Assembly (NCBI GenBank): GCA_009930155.1
Contig: RZYX01000013.1
Span: 1 to 35,428, forward strand
Reading direction: 5' to 3'
From: Clostridia bacterium
Lineage (GTDB): Bacteria; Bacillota_A; Clostridia; Oscillospirales; Acutalibacteraceae
DNA: 35,428 nt
A program made the translations under genes and the position numbers. Positions 34,387 to 35,428 of the stretch are shown here, in pieces. Under the pieces are notes generated by a model. That model saw only the letters and a program-made list of their open reading frames with translations, ran no database searches and was not told where the DNA came from. Within the stretch, counting starts at the first letter, position 1, and each line of letters begins with the position of its first letter.

Positions 34387-34914
34387 ATGTTTGTATATTC
34401 AGTAAAATCTTCAAAAATCAAAGTTGTACTTCTCATAGCTCTTTGCACGCTTGCCACAATTGCATTTTTGCTTGCTTCAAGTATGGATAACAAAGCGGCA
34501 AATAAAGGTGGAATAAGCCTTAAAGCAAATAATTCAGAGCAAAGAGTTGCGTTTTTGGCACAGTTCGGTTGGGAATTTGCACAAGACCCTATTGAGGTGT
34601 CAGAGGTTATAATTCCTTCGGAGTTTGACCAAACTTATGAAAAGTATAACAAAATCCAAAAAGACCAGGGCTTTGACCTTGAAACTTACAAGGGAATGAG
34701 AGTGAAACGCTGGACATATGAAATAAAAAATTATCCTGGTTATTCTGCCGACACAGGTTGTATTCGTGCAAATATTTTGGTGTACGACGGGCTTGTAATT
34801 GGTGGAGATGTATGTTCGGTTGAGTTAAATGGATTTATGCATGGATTTGATAGACCACAGCAAAATACAACAGTGGCAAAAGAGGCTACAAAAACGACAA
34901 GTGAAAAGGTGTAA
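34387..34914 (+). CDS. DUF4830 membrane-anchored protein
   Basis: The 175-aa product has an N-terminal membrane anchor (KVVLLIALCTLATIAFLLAS, about 11-30) with no lipobox, then a DUF4830 domain: FLAQFGWEFAQDPIEVSEV, FDQTYEKYNKIQKDQGFDL, KGMRVKRWTYEI and GGDVCSVELNGFMHGF. Function is unknown; the family is common in Clostridia. ATG at 34387 fits the CGGGTGAT site best; in-frame GTG 34378 and ATG 34381 overlap it. No clear promoter was found. The pseudouridine synthase gene starts 16 nt after its stop, so they are probably one transcript. Confidence 0.75.
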   Translation: MFVYSVKSSKIKVVLLIALCTLATIAFLLASSMDNKAANKGGISLKANNSEQRVAFLAQFGWEFAQDPIEVSEVIIPSEFDQTYEKYNKIQKDQGFDLETYKGMRVKRWTYEIKNYPGYSADTGCIRANILVYDGLVIGGDVCSVELNGFMHGFDRPQQNTTVAKEATKTTSEKV

Positions 34915-34930
34915 TGGAGGATGTTTAAAA

Positions 34931-35428
34931 GTGGCGGTTGAAAGAATTGATAAGTTAATATCATCTCAAAGCACCCTGTCCAGAGCTGAGGTAAAAAGGT
35001 TGGTAAAAGCCAATCTGGTCAGGGTCAATGGACAAGCAGTGTTAAAACCAGAAGAAAAGTTTGAAACATCAGATATAAAAATAGAGATAGATGAAAAAAT
35101 ATTTGACTTCAAAAAAAACATATATATAATGTTGAACAAGCCAAAGGAAGTACTTTGTGCAACTAGGGATACAAAAGCTAAAACAGTTTTAGATCTTGTA
35201 CCGCAAGAGCTTTTTAGAAATGGCTTGTTTCCAGCAGGAAGGCTAGATTCAGACACTACAGGTCTTGTGATTATAACTGACGATGGTGATTTTGCACACA
35301 GAATATTGTCGCCTAAAAATCATATTCAGAAGACATATGTGGCTACTCTTGCACAGCCTATTTCTGAAACAGATATAAAGAGGTTGGAGCAGGGCATAGA
35401 GCTTGCGGATGGTACCCTCGGCCGCCTG
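34931..35428 (+). CDS. RsuA/RluB-family pseudouridine synthase, truncated by the window end
   Basis: An open frame of 166 codons runs to the last base. It starts at GTG 34931 with GGAGG 10 nt upstream; an ATG at 34921 hits a stop after six codons. The N-terminal S4 domain (ERIDKLISSQSTLSRAEVKR) is followed by YIMLNKPKEVLCATRD and the catalytic motif PAGRLDSDTTGLVIITDDGD with the active Asp of GRLD, then KTYVATL. The family isomerises uridine to pseudouridine in 16S or 23S rRNA; RsuA and RluB/E types cannot be told apart here. The C-terminal ~70 residues are missing. Confidence 0.9.
   Translation, partial: MAVERIDKLISSQSTLSRAEVKRLVKANLVRVNGQAVLKPEEKFETSDIKIEIDEKIFDFKKNIYIMLNKPKEVLCATRDTKAKTVLDLVPQELFRNGLFPAGRLDSDTTGLVIITDDGDFAHRILSPKNHIQKTYVATLAQPISETDIKRLEQGIELADGTLGRL

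Noticed and set aside
1..35428. CRISPR arrays, tRNA or rRNA genes, prophage or complete insertion sequences
   Set aside because: No regularly spaced 25-40-bp repeats, no tRNA-like cloverleaf or rRNA stretch noticed, and no integrase, transposase or phage protein among the reading frames.

Overview
The window is an ordinary chromosomal segment of a low-GC, spore-forming member of the Firmicutes (Clostridia). An Oscillospiraceae/Ruminococcaceae-like gut clostridium is my best guess, but the sequence alone does not fix the genus. Evidence: strong GGAGG-type ribosome binding sites, consensus sigma-A promoters (TTGACA-N17-TATAAT), frequent TTG/GTG starts, Firmicutes-only gene pairs (ylxM-ffh, rplU-prp-rpmA with a Prp-cleavable L27, yqzL-recO-mutS2), and sporulation genes (ylbJ, yqfC, yqfD). 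No phage, plasmid, CRISPR, rRNA or tRNA was found, and no complete insertion sequence. The only mobile-looking item is a hairpin-rich non-coding end at bases 1-92.

Layout. 1-113: three consecutive hairpins, possibly the end of an IS200/IS605-like or REP-like element. 114-2027 (minus): a yhaM-like 3'-5' exoribonuclease and prmA. 2207-9496: one very large cyclic beta-1,2-glucan synthase (GT84 + GH189 + GH94). 9737-12293: an M16 peptidase pair, one inactive-type and one with HxxEH. 12349-14352: lgt, folD and a PspC-domain protein. 14360-15412: consensus promoter, structured leader, rplU-prp-rpmA and a strong terminator. 15559-18844 (minus): a DUF4358 lipoprotein, a DUF1015 protein, a small four-cysteine protein and ylbJ. 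18937-20439: yqfC-yqfD. 20440-20844: a gene-free gap with four tandem AAGGGCAAAT units. 20845-25633: ybeY, era, yqzL, recO, mutS2. 25634-25963: a regulatory region with two matching dyads and a consensus promoter. 25964-29691: ylxM, ffh, rpsP, khpA, rimM, trmD. 29923-30186: HPr. 30339-32171: uvrC. 32260-34267: rsmD, coaD and a long 11-residue-repeat coiled-coil protein. 34387-34914: a DUF4830 protein. 34931-end: a truncated RsuA/RluB-type pseudouridine synthase.

Most genes belong to ribosome and RNA biology (PrmA, L21, Prp, L27, YbeY, Era, Ffh, S16, KhpA, RimM, TrmD, RsmD, RsuA-like), DNA repair (RecO, MutS2, UvrC), envelope building (glucan synthase, Lgt) and sporulation. Lgt would lipidate proteins such as the DUF4358 lipoprotein; Prp trims the L27 made by the next gene; YlxM and Ffh are SRP partners. 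The least explained items are the paired GTGTAAAG-N7-CTTTACAC dyads before ylxM-ffh, the coiled-coil protein after coaD, the divergent sporulation-type promoters sharing one -35 region, and the repeat-bearing gap where phoH and its neighbours are usually found. I did not find a clear previously undescribed system; these are leads.
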